A DNA stretch of 64,000 nt. It comes from Bradyrhizobium sp. B124. GTDB taxonomy: Bacteria; Pseudomonadota; Alphaproteobacteria; Rhizobiales; Xanthobacteraceae. Below are positions 17,646 to 28,158 of the stretch, in pieces (the first letter of the stretch is position 1; each line of letters begins with the position of its first letter). The stretch lies in assembly GCF_038967635.1 (NCBI RefSeq), contig NZ_CP152413.1:806001-870000 (forward strand). The letters run 5' to 3'. A program made the position numbers and the translations under genes. A model generated the notes under the pieces. The model did no database searches. It saw nothing but the letters and a program-made list of their open reading frames with translations, and was not told where the DNA came from.

Positions 17646-18044
17646 ACCGAGAACTTGGCTGTTTGACATCATGAATCGAAAACCATCCTCATCGTCGTCC
17701 CGGCTTTCCCAGCGCCCCCTGTTGAAGGAGAGGGCAACGACCAATCCACAACTCGGACGAGTTCCGTCGCGAGGCAACAACTCCACGGCTATCTGGTCAG
17801 GTACGTGTCAGGTTCCCATAAGGACCGATAATACATGGTTGCCCGGGAGCCACGATTGTTGCGTCGTCGCAACAGTGAATCGACATTTAACCCTAAACAC
17901 AGCCAGTCCGTAGTCGCGCCGCTTTTTAGCCACACCCTGACATGAAAGGATATTCACCTAGCTGGATAGCCAGCGCTCGCGATGACGGGACTTTTGATCG
18001 GTTCCGGCGTTGTTGGAGGAAACAGCGCTGGGAACAGGGTCGCG

Positions 18045-19769
18045 ATGGACGCCAAGACGAACATCAAGGGCAGGCTGCCGAGCCGTCACGTGACGGAAGG
18101 GCCCCAGCGCGCACCGCATCGGTCCTATCTCTATGCGATGGGGCTGACGACAACCCAGATTCATCAACCCTTTGTCGGCGTTGCTTCATGTTGGAATGAA
18201 GCTGCCCCCTGCAACATCTCGCTGATGCGCCAGGCGCAGGCGGTGAAGAAGGGCGTGGCGTCCGCCGGCGGCACGCCGCGCGAGTTCTGCACCATCACCG
18301 TGACCGACGGCATCGCGATGGGCCATGACGGCATGCGCTCGTCGCTGCCGTCGCGGGAATGCATCGCCGATTCGGTCGAGCTGACCGTCCGCGGTCACTC
18401 CTATGATGCGCTGGTTGGGCTCGCCGGCTGCGACAAGTCGCTGCCGGGCATGATGATGGCGATGGTCCGGCTCAACGTGCCCTCGATCTTCATCTATGGC
18501 GGCTCGATTTTGCCCGGCAACTTCCGCGGGCAGCCGGTGACCGTGCAGGACATGTTCGAGGCGGTCGGCAAGCACTCGGTCGGCGCCATGTCGGACGAGG
18601 ACCTCGACGAGATCGAGCGGGTGGCGTGCCCGTCGGCCGGCGCCTGCGGCGCCCAGTTCACCGCCAACACCATGGCGACCGTCTCCGAGGCGATCGGCCT
18701 CGCGCTGCCGTATTCGGCCGGGGCTCCGGCGCCTTACGAGATCCGCGACGCCTTCTGCTCTGCCGCCGGCGAGAAGGTGATGGAGCTGATCGAGAAAAAC
18801 ATCCGGCCCCGCGACATCGTCACCCGGGAAGCCCTTGAAAATGCTGCGGCCGTGGTTGCAGCCTCAGGTGGTTCGACCAATGCTGCGCTGCACCTGCCGG
18901 CGATTGCCCATGAGTGCGGCATCAAATTCAATTTGTTCGACGTTGCCGAAATCTTCAAAAAGACTCCTTACGTCGCGGATTTGAAGCCGGGCGGCCGTTA
19001 TGTTGCCAAAGACATGTTTGAAGTTGGTGGCATTCCGCTGCTGATGAAAACGCTGCTCGACAATGGCCACCTGCACGGGAATTGCCTGACCGTCACTGGC
19101 CGAACGATCGCCGAAAACCTCAAAAGCGTGAAATGGAATCCGCACCAGGACGTGGTGCGGCCCGCCGACAATCCGATCACCGTGACAGGTGGCGTTGTCG
19201 GGCTGAAGGGTAATCTCGCTCCGGAGGGTGCGATCGTGAAGGTCGCGGGAATGTCCAACCTGAAGTTTACCGGTCCGGCCCGGTGCTTCGACCGCGAGGA
19301 AGACGCCTTCGAGGCGGTGCAGAAGCGCACCTACAAGGAAGGCGAAGTGATTGTGATCCGCTACGAGGGGCCGAAGGGCGGTCCCGGGATGCGGGAGATG
19401 CTGGCGACCACGGCGGCGCTGACCGGGCAGGGGATGGGCGGCAAGATTGCCCTGATCACCGATGGCCGGTTCTCCGGCGCCACCCGTGGCTTCTGCATCG
19501 GACATATTGGACCTGAAGCGGCCGTCGGTGGGCCGATCGGGTTGTTGCAAGACGGCGACATCATCGAGATCGATGCGGTCGCCGGCACCCTTAACGTAAA
19601 TTTGAGCGACGCCGAACTCGCAAATCGTAAGACCAAATGGGCCCCTCGCGCGACGAACCATACATCTGGTGCGCTGTGGAAGTACGCCGAGCAAGTGGGG
19701 CCGGCGGTGGATGGCGCAGTCACCCATCCGGGTGGCGCGTACGAGAAACAGTGTTATGCGGACGTTTAA
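18045..19769 (+). CDS. ilvD: dihydroxy-acid dehydratase
   Basis: Fe-S enzyme of valine, leucine and isoleucine synthesis, dehydrating 2,3-dihydroxy-3-methylvalerate/isovalerate. The 574-residue protein has the cluster and active-site Cys motifs [24 protein letters not shown] and [16 protein letters not shown], and the C-terminal [19 protein letters not shown]. The ATG at 18045 gives the family N-terminus [17 protein letters not shown] strong GGAGGAAA at 18015-18022 is about 22 bases upstream, further than usual. Its last 14 bases overlap the exoR start. Confidence 0.95.
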   Translation: MDAKTNIKGRLPSRHVTEGPQRAPHRSYLYAMGLTTTQIHQPFVGVASCWNEAAPCNISLMRQAQAVKKGVASAGGTPREFCTITVTDGIAMGHDGMRSSLPSRECIADSVELTVRGHSYDALVGLAGCDKSLPGMMMAMVRLNVPSIFIYGGSILPGNFRGQPVTVQDMFEAVGKHSVGAMSDEDLDEIERVACPSAGACGAQFTANTMATVSEAIGLALPYSAGAPAPYEIRDAFCSAAGEKVMELIEKNIRPRDIVTREALENAAAVVAASGGSTNAALHLPAIAHECGIKFNLFDVAEIFKKTPYVADLKPGGRYVAKDMFEVGGIPLLMKTLLDNGHLHGNCLTVTGRTIAENLKSVKWNPHQDVVRPADNPITVTGGVVGLKGNLAPEGAIVKVAGMSNLKFTGPARCFDREEDAFEAVQKRTYKEGEVIVIRYEGPKGGPGMREMLATTAALTGQGMGGKIALITDGRFSGATRGFCIGHIGPEAAVGGPIGLLQDGDIIEIDAVAGTLNVNLSDAELANRKTKWAPRATNHTSGALWKYAEQVGPAVDGAVTHPGGAYEKQCYADV

Positions 19770-20592
19770 GCGTGCGATATTTGCGTTTGCGTTAGGGGCC
19801 ATTCCGGTGGCGGGCCCCGGATTCGGATTCGACGGCGCCCCGGTCAACCCCCAGGATACCGTTCTTCCGGTGGTCGCTCCGCAGCCCGGCACGGCCGGTG
19901 CCCTGAAGCGGGCCGCCACGCCGGTTGCGCCTGCGGCGACCTCGCCGACCTCCTCCTTCAGCACGCTGCAGTACCAGGCCGAGGGCGGTCACCCCGTGGC
20001 GCAGTGGAAACTTGGCAAGATGTACGCCGAGGGCGACGGCGTCATCCAGGACGACATGCGCGCCTTCGAGTATTTCAGCCGGATTGCCAATGCGCATGCC
20101 GAGGACTCGCCGTCGGCGCCGCAGGCTTCGATCGTGGCCAACGCCTTCGTGGCGCTCGGCCGCTATTATCTGAGCGGCATTCCCAATTCCAAGGTGAAGG
20201 CGGACACCGAACGGGCGCGGGAGATGTTCTCCTATGCCGCGTCCTATTTCGGCAATGCCGATGCCCAGTACGACCTTGCCCGGCTTTACCTGAAGACGCC
20301 GGACGCCTCGCGGGACGACTTCCGCTATGGCGCGCGCTGGCTCGGGCTTGCCGCCCAGAAGGGCCAGCATCAGGCGCAGGCGCTGCTTGGCCAGATGCTG
20401 TTCAACGGCGACCGGCTGCCGCCGCAGCGGGCACGTGGCCTGATGTGGCTGACCCTGGCGCGTGACAGCGCCACGCCCGACGAGGCCTGGATCAAGGAAA
20501 GCTACAACCGGGCGATCACCAAGGCGTCCGAAGACGACCGCGCGATGGCGCTGCAGATGCTCGAGCACTGGGTGCAGGGTCGTCGCGATTAG
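19756..20592 (+). CDS. exoR: ExoR-like periplasmic Sel1-repeat regulator
   Basis: Homologue of rhizobial ExoR, the periplasmic Sel1-repeat protein that inhibits the ExoS/ChvI sensor system controlling exopolysaccharide and motility. Residues 1-25 form a signal peptide ([20 protein letters not shown]). The Sel1-like region matches what I recall of Exo[60 protein letters not shown]. The 278-residue length fits. The ATG at 19756 lies within the end of ilvD, so it may be translationally coupled to it; no separate promoter is evident. It is convergent with xthA. Confidence 0.87.
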   Translation: MRTFKRAIFAFALGAIPVAGPGFGFDGAPVNPQDTVLPVVAPQPGTAGALKRAATPVAPAATSPTSSFSTLQYQAEGGHPVAQWKLGKMYAEGDGVIQDDMRAFEYFSRIANAHAEDSPSAPQASIVANAFVALGRYYLSGIPNSKVKADTERAREMFSYAASYFGNADAQYDLARLYLKTPDASRDDFRYGARWLGLAAQKGQHQAQALLGQMLFNGDRLPPQRARGLMWLTLARDSATPDEAWIKESYNRAITKASEDDRAMALQMLEHWVQGRRD

Positions 20593-20593
20593 A

Positions 20594-20621
20594 GGCCGCC
20601 GGGATTGATATCCCCGCGGCC
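20594..20621. terminator. hairpin between convergent exoR and xthA
   Basis: The stem GGCCGC-GGGA with TCCC-GCGGCC has one mismatch and a 6-base loop, and directly follows the exoR stop. It could serve both convergent genes, but there is no T-run on the plus strand. Confidence 0.4.
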
Positions 20622-20628
20622 GGCGAGC

Positions 20629-21426
20629 TCAGACGGTCTCGAAATCGAGATCGGCCCAGACCGGGACATGGTCGGAGGGCTTCTCCCAGGCGCGGACATA
20701 GCTATCGATCCCGACGTCGATCAGCCGGTCGCTGGCCTGCGGCGACATCAGCAGATGGTCGATGCGCAGGCCCCAGTTCTTCTGCCAGGCGCCGGCCTGG
20801 TAGTCCCAGAAGGTGTACTGGCCGGGCTCGTCATTGACCGCGCGCAGCGCATCGGTCAGGCCGAGGCCGAGCAGCGACTGGAAGGCCTCGCGGGTCGCAG
20901 GGCGGAACAGGGCATCGTCGGTCCAGGCGGCCGGATTGTAGACGTCGCGGGCCGCCGGAATGACGTTGAAGTCGCCGGCCAGGATCAGCGGCTCCTCGGC
21001 CTTAAGCCGTTGCCGCGTGTACTCAAGAAGCCGCGACATCCATTTGAGCTTGTACGGATATTTGTCGGTGTTGGCGGGGTTGCCATTGGGCAGATAAAGG
21101 CACGCGACCCGCACCACGCCCTGCTTCAGCGTGACGACGCCTTCGAGGAAGCGGGCGTGGGCGTCCTCGTCGTCGCCGGCGAGGCCCGACTTGGTCTCGT
21201 CGAACGGCAGCTTGGAAAGCAGCGCCACGCCGTTGAAGGTCTTCTGGCCGTGGGTGACGACATTATATCCTAGCGCCTCGACCTCGAGCCGCGGAAACGC
21301 GTCGTCGACGCATTTGATCTCCTGCAGGCAGACGATGTCGGGGGAACACTCCTTCAGCCAGGCGACCAGAAGTTCGATCCGTTGCCGGACCGAGTTGACG
21401 TTCCACGTAGCGATGCGAACTGCCAT
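20629..21426 (-). CDS. xthA: exodeoxyribonuclease III
   Basis: AP endonuclease/3'-5' exonuclease of base excision repair. The 265-residue protein has the exonuclease III signatures ATWNVNSVRQR, CLQEIKC (metal-binding Glu), LAGDFNVIP (catalytic Asp-Asn) and the C-terminal GLRIDHLL plus PSDHVPVW with the catalytic His. It lies in the conserved alphaproteobacterial order upstream of erpA, dgt and argS, here separated from them by an acetyltransferase and an efflux pair. Confidence 0.96.
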   Translation of the reverse strand: MAVRIATWNVNSVRQRIELLVAWLKECSPDIVCLQEIKCVDDAFPRLEVEALGYNVVTHGQKTFNGVALLSKLPFDETKSGLAGDDEDAHARFLEGVVTLKQGVVRVACLYLPNGNPANTDKYPYKLKWMSRLLEYTRQRLKAEEPLILAGDFNVIPAARDVYNPAAWTDDALFRPATREAFQSLLGLGLTDALRAVNDEPGQYTFWDYQAGAWQKNWGLRIDHLLMSPQASDRLIDVGIDSYVRAWEKPSDHVPVWADLDFETV

Positions 21427-21469
21427 CGGACTTCCTTCATTGATGGGACACGTGACCGAGCGCCCCGCT

Positions 21470-21895
21470 TTAGACCAACCGCTTCCGCATCTCGATGTGC
21501 GGGATGCCGGCCTCCTCGAATTCCTCGCCGATCCGCTCGAAGCCGACGCGTGCGTAGAACCGCTCTGCGTGTGTCTGCGCGTTGAGGATCAGCTCCGGAT
21601 AGCCGAGTTCGGCCGCCTTGGCCATCAGCGCATCCAGCACGCGGGCGCCCATGCCCGTGCCGCGCGCCGCCTTGAGCACCGCCATCCGGCCGACATGGCC
21701 GTCGGGCAACAACCGGCCCGTCGCCACGGCGGTGCCGTCTTCGGCAAACGCCAGGGCATGCCAGCTCGACACGTCCATTTCGTCCCATTCAAGTTCCGCC
21801 GGAACGCCCTGTTCTTCGACAAAGACGCTGTAGCGGATGGCACCGGAGCGTTCGCGGGCTTCTTCCCAGGTGCAGACGCGGACGGAGATGGACAT
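21470..21895 (-). CDS. GNAT family N-acetyltransferase
   Basis: A 141-residue acetyl-CoA-dependent acetyltransferase with the ElaA/YjcF-like layout: IRYSVFVEEQGVPAELEWDE near the N-terminus, the acetyl-CoA loop AVLKAARGTGMGARVLDALM, and ILNAQTHAERFYARVGFE. The substrate is unknown. Two starts are possible, ATG at 21913 or 21895; neither has a good ribosome site, and the inner one gives the more typical N-terminus. It lies 43 bases upstream of xthA on the same strand. Confidence 0.85.
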   Translation of the reverse strand: MSISVRVCTWEEARERSGAIRYSVFVEEQGVPAELEWDEMDVSSWHALAFAEDGTAVATGRLLPDGHVGRMAVLKAARGTGMGARVLDALMAKAAELGYPELILNAQTHAERFYARVGFERIGEEFEEAGIPHIEMRKRLV

Positions 21896-22145
21896 CAGGG
21901 GGATTCGAAACATTCGATCTGGAGGCGAAAGGGTAGCGCGATTGCCCGCCCCGTCGCATGCCGAATTTCCAGGAGTGCGGATGCGAATGACCGGGATTGA
22001 AGCCGCAGGATTTTACTTAGGTGGCATACCATGGGCGATCCGCCTGTGCTAACCCTCTCCGGAAACAAGGCGTAACAATTGCCGACGGGGGAGTTGCGAA
22101 GCGTCCCGGCCCTGAGGGGAAGCGGGCGGCGCACGTGCAAGACTT

Positions 22146-23279
22146 ATGAAAAAACGGAATTTGGTTCTGACTGTCGCTGTTCTCGGCATTGCAGCCGGGG
22201 CGGCTTACATGACCCGCGCTTCATGGATGGGTGGCGGTGCCGCCACCGCACAGGGGACGCCGCGGCCGCGTGTGGTCTCGGTGGATCTGGCCAAGGCCGA
22301 ACGCAGGTCGGTGCCGGTGGATGTCGACGCGATCGGAACGGTCACGCCGATCTCCAGCGTGGCGCTGAAGTCGCGGCTGGAAACCACCATCGTCTCGGTG
22401 CATTTCGAGGACGGCGCCAAGGTCAATGAGGGTGACCTGCTGTTCATGCTCGACGCACGGCAGATCGATGCCCAGATCGAGCAGGCCGAGGGCGTGCTGG
22501 CCCGCGACCAGGCCCAGCTCGAGGGCGCGCAGCGCGACCTCCGCCGCTATACGGAGCTCGTCGGCAAGGGCGCGACCACGCAGGTCAATCTCGACAATGC
22601 CAAGACCCAGTCCGATGTCCTGATCGGCACCATCAAGGCCGACCAGTTCGCGCTGGAAAACCTCCGCGTCCAGAAGAGCTACACCGTGATCCGCGCGCCG
22701 TTCGCGGGCCGGATCAGCGCCGCCAACGTCAAGGTCGGAAACTTCGTCCGCCCGGCAGATACCCAGCCGCTCGCCGTCATCAACCAGATGGCGCCGGTCT
22801 ATGTCACCTTCGCCATTCCCCAGCGTGCGCTGGTCGATCTGCGCGATGCCATGGGGAAGGACGATCCCAAGGTGATCGCGACCATTCCCGGCCACCAGCG
22901 TTCCGAGAGCGGCAAGGTCGCGATGGTCGAGAACGCCGTCGATGCGACCACCGGCATGGTCACGGTGCGCGGCATCATGAACAATGCGAGCGAGACGCTG
23001 TGGCCCGGCACCATCGTGCAGACCAAGCTGATCATCCGCAGCGAAGACGCGGTCGTGGTGCCCACGGTCGCGGTCCAGCGCAGCCAGAACGGCAATTTCG
23101 TCTTCGTCGTCCAGGACGGCGTCGCCAAGGTGCGGGCGGTCAAGGTCGATCGCACCTTCCAGGGCAGCTCGGTGATCTCTGATGGATTGGCGGGCGATGA
23201 AAGCATCGTCGTCGACGGCCAGCTGCTGCTGTCGGAGGGATCGCGGGTCGAGTTGCGGGCGCGCAAGGCCGGAGCCTGA
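22146..23279 (+). CDS. RND efflux periplasmic adaptor (membrane fusion protein)
   Basis: A 377-residue HlyD/AcrA-type adaptor linking an inner-membrane RND pump to an outer-membrane channel. An N-terminal membrane anchor (LVLTVAVLGIAAGAAYM) is followed by the barrel-sandwich hybrid (DVDAIGTVTPISSVALKSR, FEDGAKVNEGDLLFMLDARQ), a coiled-coil hairpin (about 110-175) and YTVIRAPFAGRISAANVKVG. The pump gene starts three bases after the stop, so the two form an operon. No outer-membrane factor gene is adjacent, so the pump would borrow one. Substrate unknown. Confidence 0.93.
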   Translation: MKKRNLVLTVAVLGIAAGAAYMTRASWMGGGAATAQGTPRPRVVSVDLAKAERRSVPVDVDAIGTVTPISSVALKSRLETTIVSVHFEDGAKVNEGDLLFMLDARQIDAQIEQAEGVLARDQAQLEGAQRDLRRYTELVGKGATTQVNLDNAKTQSDVLIGTIKADQFALENLRVQKSYTVIRAPFAGRISAANVKVGNFVRPADTQPLAVINQMAPVYVTFAIPQRALVDLRDAMGKDDPKVIATIPGHQRSESGKVAMVENAVDATTGMVTVRGIMNNASETLWPGTIVQTKLIIRSEDAVVVPTVAVQRSQNGNFVFVVQDGVAKVRAVKVDRTFQGSSVISDGLAGDESIVVDGQLLLSEGSRVELRARKAGA

Positions 23280-23282
23280 CCG

Positions 23283-26200
23283 ATGACGCTCTCCGAGCTC
23301 TGCATCCGCCGCCCGGTCATGACGACGCTGATCACGGCGTCGATCATCGCATTCGGCGTGTTCGGCTTCCGCCTGCTGCCGGTCTCGGCGCTGCCCAAGG
23401 TGGATTTCCCGACCATCGCGGTCACGGCCACGCTGCCGGGCGCCAGCGCCGACACCATGGCCGCCTCGGTCGCCGGCATCATCGAGCGCCAGCTCTCGAC
23501 CGTTGCCGGCATCTCCTCGATGAACTCGAACTCCTCGCAGGGCACGAGCGTCATCACCATCCAGTTCGACCTCAACCGCAACATCGATGCCGCCGCGCTC
23601 GACGTGCAGACGGCGTTGACGATCGCGCAGCGCCGGCTGCCGATCGAAATGACGATCCCGCCGAGCTTCCGGAAGGTGAACCCGGCCGATTTCCCGGTGC
23701 TGTTCGTCTCGCTGGGGTCGGCGACGCTGCCGTTGTCGGCGGTCAACGAATACGGCGACATCACGATCGGGCAGGCGCTGTCGCAGCTGCCCGGTGTTGC
23801 CCAGGTGTTGATCTACGGCGCGCAGAAATTTGCGATCCGCGTTCAGGCCGATCCGGAGGCCGCGGCTGCCCGCAGCGTCTCGATGGAGGATATCCGCGCC
23901 GCAGTGTCGCGCGCCAATTCCTCGACCCCGGTCGGCACGCTGAACGGCCCCAAACAGGACGTCGCGCTGCAGGCCTCCGGCCAGATGGACAAGGCGGCCG
24001 ACTACCGCCAGATCTATGTCGCCTGGCGCAACGGCTCGCCGGTCCGGCTCGACGAGATCGCCAAGGTCTACGACAGCGTCGAGAACGACAAGATCGCGAC
24101 CTGGATGAACGACGAGCGGGCGATTGTGCTCGCGATCCAGAAGCAGCCCGACGCCAACACCGTGGCAGTCGTCGATGCCGTGCTGGCGAAATTGCCGTCG
24201 CTGCGCGCCGCGATCCCGCCCTCCGTGACCATGCAGGTCATGATGGACCGCTCGGTCTCGATCCGGCAGGCGGTCAGCGACGTCGAGGAGACCCTGCTGA
24301 TCGCGATCGCGCTGGTGATCCTCGTCATCTTCCTGTTCCTGCGCTCGGCGTCGGCGACCTTCATTCCGGCGCTGGCGGTGCCGATCTCGCTGTTCGGCAC
24401 CTGCGCTGCGATGTACGCGCTGGATTACTCGATCAACAACATGACGCTGCTGGCGCTGACGCTCTCGGTCGGCTTCGTGGTCGACGACGCCATCGTCATG
24501 CTGGAGAACATCGTCCGCCATATCGAGCACGGCATGAAGCCGTTCGAGGCGGCGCTGAAGGGCGCCCGCGAGATCGGCTTCACGATCATCTCGATCACCT
24601 TCTCGCTTATCGCCGTGTTCATCCCGGTGCTGCTGATGGGCGGCATCGTAGGCCGCGTGTTCCGCGAATTCGCGGTCACGATCTCGGTGGCGATCATCGT
24701 CTCCGGCTTCGTGTCGCTGACCTTGACGCCGATGCTGTGCGCCCGCGTGCTGCGCGCGCATGACGCGACCAAGCGTCCGAACATCGTGTTGCGGGCGTTC
24801 GAGGCGATGTTCGAGGCCTGGCTGCGCGCCTATGAATGGGCGCTGGACTGGGTGCTGGCCAAGAAAGCCTTGATGCTGATCGTGACGCTCGCGACGCTCG
24901 GCGGCACCATCTACCTCTACATGATCGTCCCGAAGGGCTTCTTCCCGCAGGAGGACACCGGCTTTCTGATCGGCGTGACGGAAGCTGCGACCGATACCTC
25001 GTTCGAGGCGATGAAGGTGCGCCAGCAGGCGCTGGTCGAGGTGATGCGGACCGATCCGGCGATCGATTACATCAATTCCACGGTCGGCTCCGGCGGTCCC
25101 AATCCGACCACCAACTACGGCCGCCTGTTCATCGCGCTGAAGCCGCAGAAGACGCGTGACAACGCCACCGTGGTGATCGGACGGCTGCGCCAGAAGGCGC
25201 GCGAGATTCCGGGCATGCAGGCGTTCTTCCAGAGCGTCCAGAATCTCAACATCGGCGGCCGCATCTCGAAGAGCCAGTATCAGTATGTGATGCAGAGCGG
25301 CGATACCGAGTCGCTGTACCGGCTGGCGCCGGAGATGCGCGACAAGATCGAAAAGATCCCGGGCCTGCTCGACGTCACCACCGATCTCTACATCAAGAAC
25401 CCGCAGATGACGGTCGATATCGACCGCGAGAAGGCGGCGGTCTACGGCATCACCGTCGACCAGGTCCGCAACCAGCTCTACAACGCCTACGGTTCGCGGC
25501 AGGTCGGCACCATTTACATGCCGTCGAACGACTACCAGATCATCCTGGAGGTGCAGCCGCAGTTCCGCGTCGATCCGTCCGATCTCTCTAAGCTCTACAT
25601 GAAGACCGCGAATGGGCAGACCATTCCGCTGGATGCGGTAGCGCGGTTGGTGCCGACGGTCGGGCCGCTGCAGATCAACCACCAGGGCCAGCAGCCGGCG
25701 GTGACGATCTCGTTCAATCTCGCGCCCGGCAATTCGCTCGGCTATGCCGTCGACAAGATCACCGAGCTCGAGCAGACCGCGAATTTGCCGCCGACGATTG
25801 CGACCGGATTCTCCGGCACCGCGCAGGTATTCCAGGATTCGCTGCGCGGGCAGGGTGTCCTGATCCTCGCCGCCGTGTTCGCGGCCTTCGTGATCCTCGG
25901 CATTCTCTACGAGAGCTTCATCCATCCGATCACCATCATCTCGGGCCTACCGTCGGCCGGCATCGGCGCGATCCTGACGCTGATGCTGTTCGGGATGGAG
26001 CTATCGGTAATTGCGATGATCGGCATCGTGATGCTGGTCGGCATCGTCAAGAAGAACGCGATCATGATGGTCGACTTCGCGCTGGAGCGCCGCCGCGTCG
26101 GCCTCAGCGCCGAGCACGCGATCCGCGAGGCGGCGCTGCTGCGTTTCCGCCCGATCATGATGACGACGTTCGCGGCGATCTTCGGCACGCTGCCGATCGC

Positions 26201-26411
26201 GCTCGGTGCCGGCGCCGGCGCCGAACTGCGTCAGCCGCTCGGCGTCGCGGTGGTCGGCGGCCTCTGCGTGTCGCAGCTGCTGACACTGTTCATCACGCCT
26301 GTGATCTACATCTATCTCGACCGTATCGACCGCAGGCTGCGCCGCAAGCTCGATCCGCAGGCGGAGGCGGCCAGCGACGTCGAGCGGCCGCAGGTGGTGG
26401 CGGCAGAGTAG
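23283..26411 (+). CDS. RND (HAE1-type) efflux permease
   Basis: A 1042-residue proton-driven trimeric efflux pump of the AcrB/MdtB family with 12 membrane helices in two halves, each with a large periplasmic loop. The N-terminus (LCIRRPVMTTLITASI, LPVSALPKVDFPTI) is typical. The TM4 proton-relay Asp pair is present in LSVGFVVDDAIVMLENI, followed by GAREIGFTIISITFSLIAV. A single permease is present rather than an MdtB/MdtC pair. It is co-transcribed with the adaptor. A regulator gene is not adjacent. Confidence 0.95.
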   Translation: MTLSELCIRRPVMTTLITASIIAFGVFGFRLLPVSALPKVDFPTIAVTATLPGASADTMAASVAGIIERQLSTVAGISSMNSNSSQGTSVITIQFDLNRNIDAAALDVQTALTIAQRRLPIEMTIPPSFRKVNPADFPVLFVSLGSATLPLSAVNEYGDITIGQALSQLPGVAQVLIYGAQKFAIRVQADPEAAAARSVSMEDIRAAVSRANSSTPVGTLNGPKQDVALQASGQMDKAADYRQIYVAWRNGSPVRLDEIAKVYDSVENDKIATWMNDERAIVLAIQKQPDANTVAVVDAVLAKLPSLRAAIPPSVTMQVMMDRSVSIRQAVSDVEETLLIAIALVILVIFLFLRSASATFIPALAVPISLFGTCAAMYALDYSINNMTLLALTLSVGFVVDDAIVMLENIVRHIEHGMKPFEAALKGAREIGFTIISITFSLIAVFIPVLLMGGIVGRVFREFAVTISVAIIVSGFVSLTLTPMLCARVLRAHDATKRPNIVLRAFEAMFEAWLRAYEWALDWVLAKKALMLIVTLATLGGTIYLYMIVPKGFFPQEDTGFLIGVTEAATDTSFEAMKVRQQALVEVMRTDPAIDYINSTVGSGGPNPTTNYGRLFIALKPQKTRDNATVVIGRLRQKAREIPGMQAFFQSVQNLNIGGRISKSQYQYVMQSGDTESLYRLAPEMRDKIEKIPGLLDVTTDLYIKNPQMTVDIDREKAAVYGITVDQVRNQLYNAYGSRQVGTIYMPSNDYQIILEVQPQFRVDPSDLSKLYMKTANGQTIPLDAVARLVPTVGPLQINHQGQQPAVTISFNLAPGNSLGYAVDKITELEQTANLPPTIATGFSGTAQVFQDSLRGQGVLILAAVFAAFVILGILYESFIHPITIISGLPSAGIGAILTLMLFGMELSVIAMIGIVMLVGIVKKNAIMMVDFALERRRVGLSAEHAIREAALLRFRPIMMTTFAAIFGTLPIALGAGAGAELRQPLGVAVVGGLCVSQLLTLFITPVIYIYLDRIDRRLRRKLDPQAEAASDVERPQVVAAE

Positions 26412-26473
26412 CTGGCGTCTCCGGCGAACCGGTCACCGGTTGGCGTGGAGCAGCCGCGTCGGGCAAAGAAGCG

Positions 26474-26803
26474 TTAGATCGAGAAGCTGGTGCCGCAGCC
26501 GCAGGACGCGGTGGCGTTCGGATTGACGACGCGGAACGAGGCGCCGATCAGGTCGTCGACGAAGTCGACTTCCGAGCCCGCGAGGAACGGGACCGAGGCG
26601 GGGTCGATCAACACCACGGCGCTGTCGCGCTCGATCACCAGGTCGTCATCGGCCTGGGTGCGCTCGACGTCGAATTTGTACTGGAAACCGGAGCAGCCGC
26701 CGCCCTCGACCGAAATGCGCAGCTTGGCGCCGTCGCCTTCTTTGCTGAGGATCTGTCCGATCCGGCGGGCGGCCCGTTCGCTGACGGTGATGGCAGCAGT
26801 CAT
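26474..26803 (-). CDS. erpA: A-type iron-sulfur cluster carrier (ErpA-like)
   Basis: A 109-residue HesB/IscA/ErpA-type protein that delivers Fe-S clusters to apo-enzymes. All three conserved Cys are present: C37 in VEGGGCSGFQYKF and the C-terminal pair in ATASCGCGTSFSI. It is encoded alone on the minus strand, divergent from dgt, as is usual in alphaproteobacteria. The ErpA rather than IscA assignment follows from this conserved position and is less certain than the family. Confidence 0.9.
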   Translation of the reverse strand: MTAAITVSERAARRIGQILSKEGDGAKLRISVEGGGCSGFQYKFDVERTQADDDLVIERDSAVVLIDPASVPFLAGSEVDFVDDLIGASFRVVNPNATASCGCGTSFSI

Positions 26804-26940
26804 ATTGGTCTCCGAAACCCTATTTGAGCATGGTTTGATCGGATCATTCTCGGCGTCATGCCCAATTCATTTGGTCAGCCGCCTCAGTCATAGTTAAGTG
26901 CGTCGGACCATGGAATCAAATGGATAAGGACTAAAATACC

Positions 26941-28149
26941 GTGTCGGTCGGAATGGCTGCCCCCCGCGCGCCTTATGCCTGCGACCCCGACCGCAGCCGC
27001 GGCCGGCTTGTCTTGGAGCCGCCGAGCCGGACCCGCAGCCCGTTCCGGCGCGATTGTGACCGGGTGATCCATTCCACCGCGTTCCGCCGCCTCAAGCACA
27101 AGACCCAGGTCTTCGTCTTCCATGAAGGCGATCATTACCGCACCAGGCTGACTCATTCGCTGGAGGTCGCCCAGATCGCCCGCGCGCTGGCGCGCCAGCT
27201 CGGGGTCGACGAGGATCTGACCGAGACGCTGGCGCTGGCGCACGATCTCGGCCACCCGCCGTTCGGGCATGCCGGGGAGCGGGCGCTCGACGACTGCCTC
27301 AAGGACGACGGCGGCTTCGACCACAATGCGCAGGCGCTGCGGGTCGTCACCTCGCTGGAGCATCGCTACCCCGAATTCGGCGGGCTGAACCTGACCTGGG
27401 AGTCGCTCGAGGGTATCGTCAAGCACAACGGCCCGCTGACCGAACGCAACGGCGCACCTAGCGGCCGCTACGTCGACAGCGGCCTTCCGATCGGGATCGC
27501 CGACTACAACCAGGCCTACGATCTCGAGCTCTGGAGCTATGCCTCGCTCGAGGCGCAGATCGCGGCCTTCGCCGACGACATCGCCTATGACGCCCATGAC
27601 ATCGACGACGGCCTGCGCGCCGGTCTGTTTGCGGTCGATGACCTCAAGGAGATGCCGCTGACCGCAGAGATCATCGCCGAGATCGACCGCCATTACCCCG
27701 GGCTCGACGAGGTCCGGCGCGGCGCCGAACTGGTGCGTGAGCTGATCTCGCATTTCATCAGCGCGGTCTTCAACGAGGCGACCCGGCGGCTTGCGGTCGC
27801 GCAGCCGCAATCGGCCCAGGATGTGCGCCACCACAACGCGCCGCTGATCGCGTTTCCGCCCGAGGTGGCCGAGCAGGAGGCGGCGATCAAGGCGTTCCTG
27901 TTCCGGCGGATGTATCGCCACCCGCGGGTGATGCTGGTCATGCGGGAGGCGGAGCAGGTGGTCCGCAATCTCTATGAGCGCTACCGGCAATCGCCGGGCG
28001 ACCTGCCGGCGGAATGGATCGAGGGAAGCGTGCAGGAGACCGGCAGCGCGCGGAACAGGCGGATCGGCAATTTCATTGCCGGGATGACCGACCGTTTCGC
28101 CCTGATCGAGCATCAAAGGCTTTTTGACTCGACCCCGGATTTGCGTTAG
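26941..28149 (+). CDS. dgt: dGTPase-like HD-domain triphosphohydrolase
   Basis: Deoxyguanosine-triphosphate triphosphohydrolase-like protein, type 2, 402 residues. HD metal-binding motifs are visible: [15 protein letters not shown], the paired HD in [17 protein letters not shown], and the downstream [12 protein letters not shown]. Family enzymes hydrolyse dNTPs to nucleosides and triphosphate. The GTG start at 26941 follows AAGGA ten bases upstream; ATG at 26953 is the alternative. argS follows nine bases after the stop, so they are likely co-transcribed. Confidence 0.93.
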   Translation: MSVGMAAPRAPYACDPDRSRGRLVLEPPSRTRSPFRRDCDRVIHSTAFRRLKHKTQVFVFHEGDHYRTRLTHSLEVAQIARALARQLGVDEDLTETLALAHDLGHPPFGHAGERALDDCLKDDGGFDHNAQALRVVTSLEHRYPEFGGLNLTWESLEGIVKHNGPLTERNGAPSGRYVDSGLPIGIADYNQAYDLELWSYASLEAQIAAFADDIAYDAHDIDDGLRAGLFAVDDLKEMPLTAEIIAEIDRHYPGLDEVRRGAELVRELISHFISAVFNEATRRLAVAQPQSAQDVRHHNAPLIAFPPEVAEQEAAIKAFLFRRMYRHPRVMLVMREAEQVVRNLYERYRQSPGDLPAEWIEGSVQETGSARNRRIGNFIAGMTDRFALIEHQRLFDSTPDLR

Positions 28150-28158
28150 CGCCCTGCC

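Larger units (their letters stand above)
16930..18044. other. 1.1-kb repeat-rich intergenic region, no convincing gene
   Basis: Open frames here are short, overlap on both strands, are Arg/Ser/Pro-rich and match no family I recognise. The stretch about 17011-17530 resembles a composite intergenic sequence I recall recurring in Bradyrhizobium genomes and often mis-annotated as hypothetical proteins. Palindromes lie at 16948-17010 and 17544-17645. The last 150 bases before ilvD are less GC-rich and presumably contain its promoter. Confidence 0.6.

Noticed and set aside
17222..17913. Several short proteins in the gap before ilvD
   Set aside because: They overlap on both strands, are Arg/Ser/Pro-rich, and sit in a repeat-like sequence; no ribosome site or family is recognisable.
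22221..25925. 1234-codon minus-strand frame opposite the RND adaptor and permease
   Set aside because: Shadow of two clear efflux genes; composition is Arg/Asp/Gly/Gln-rich and no domain is visible.
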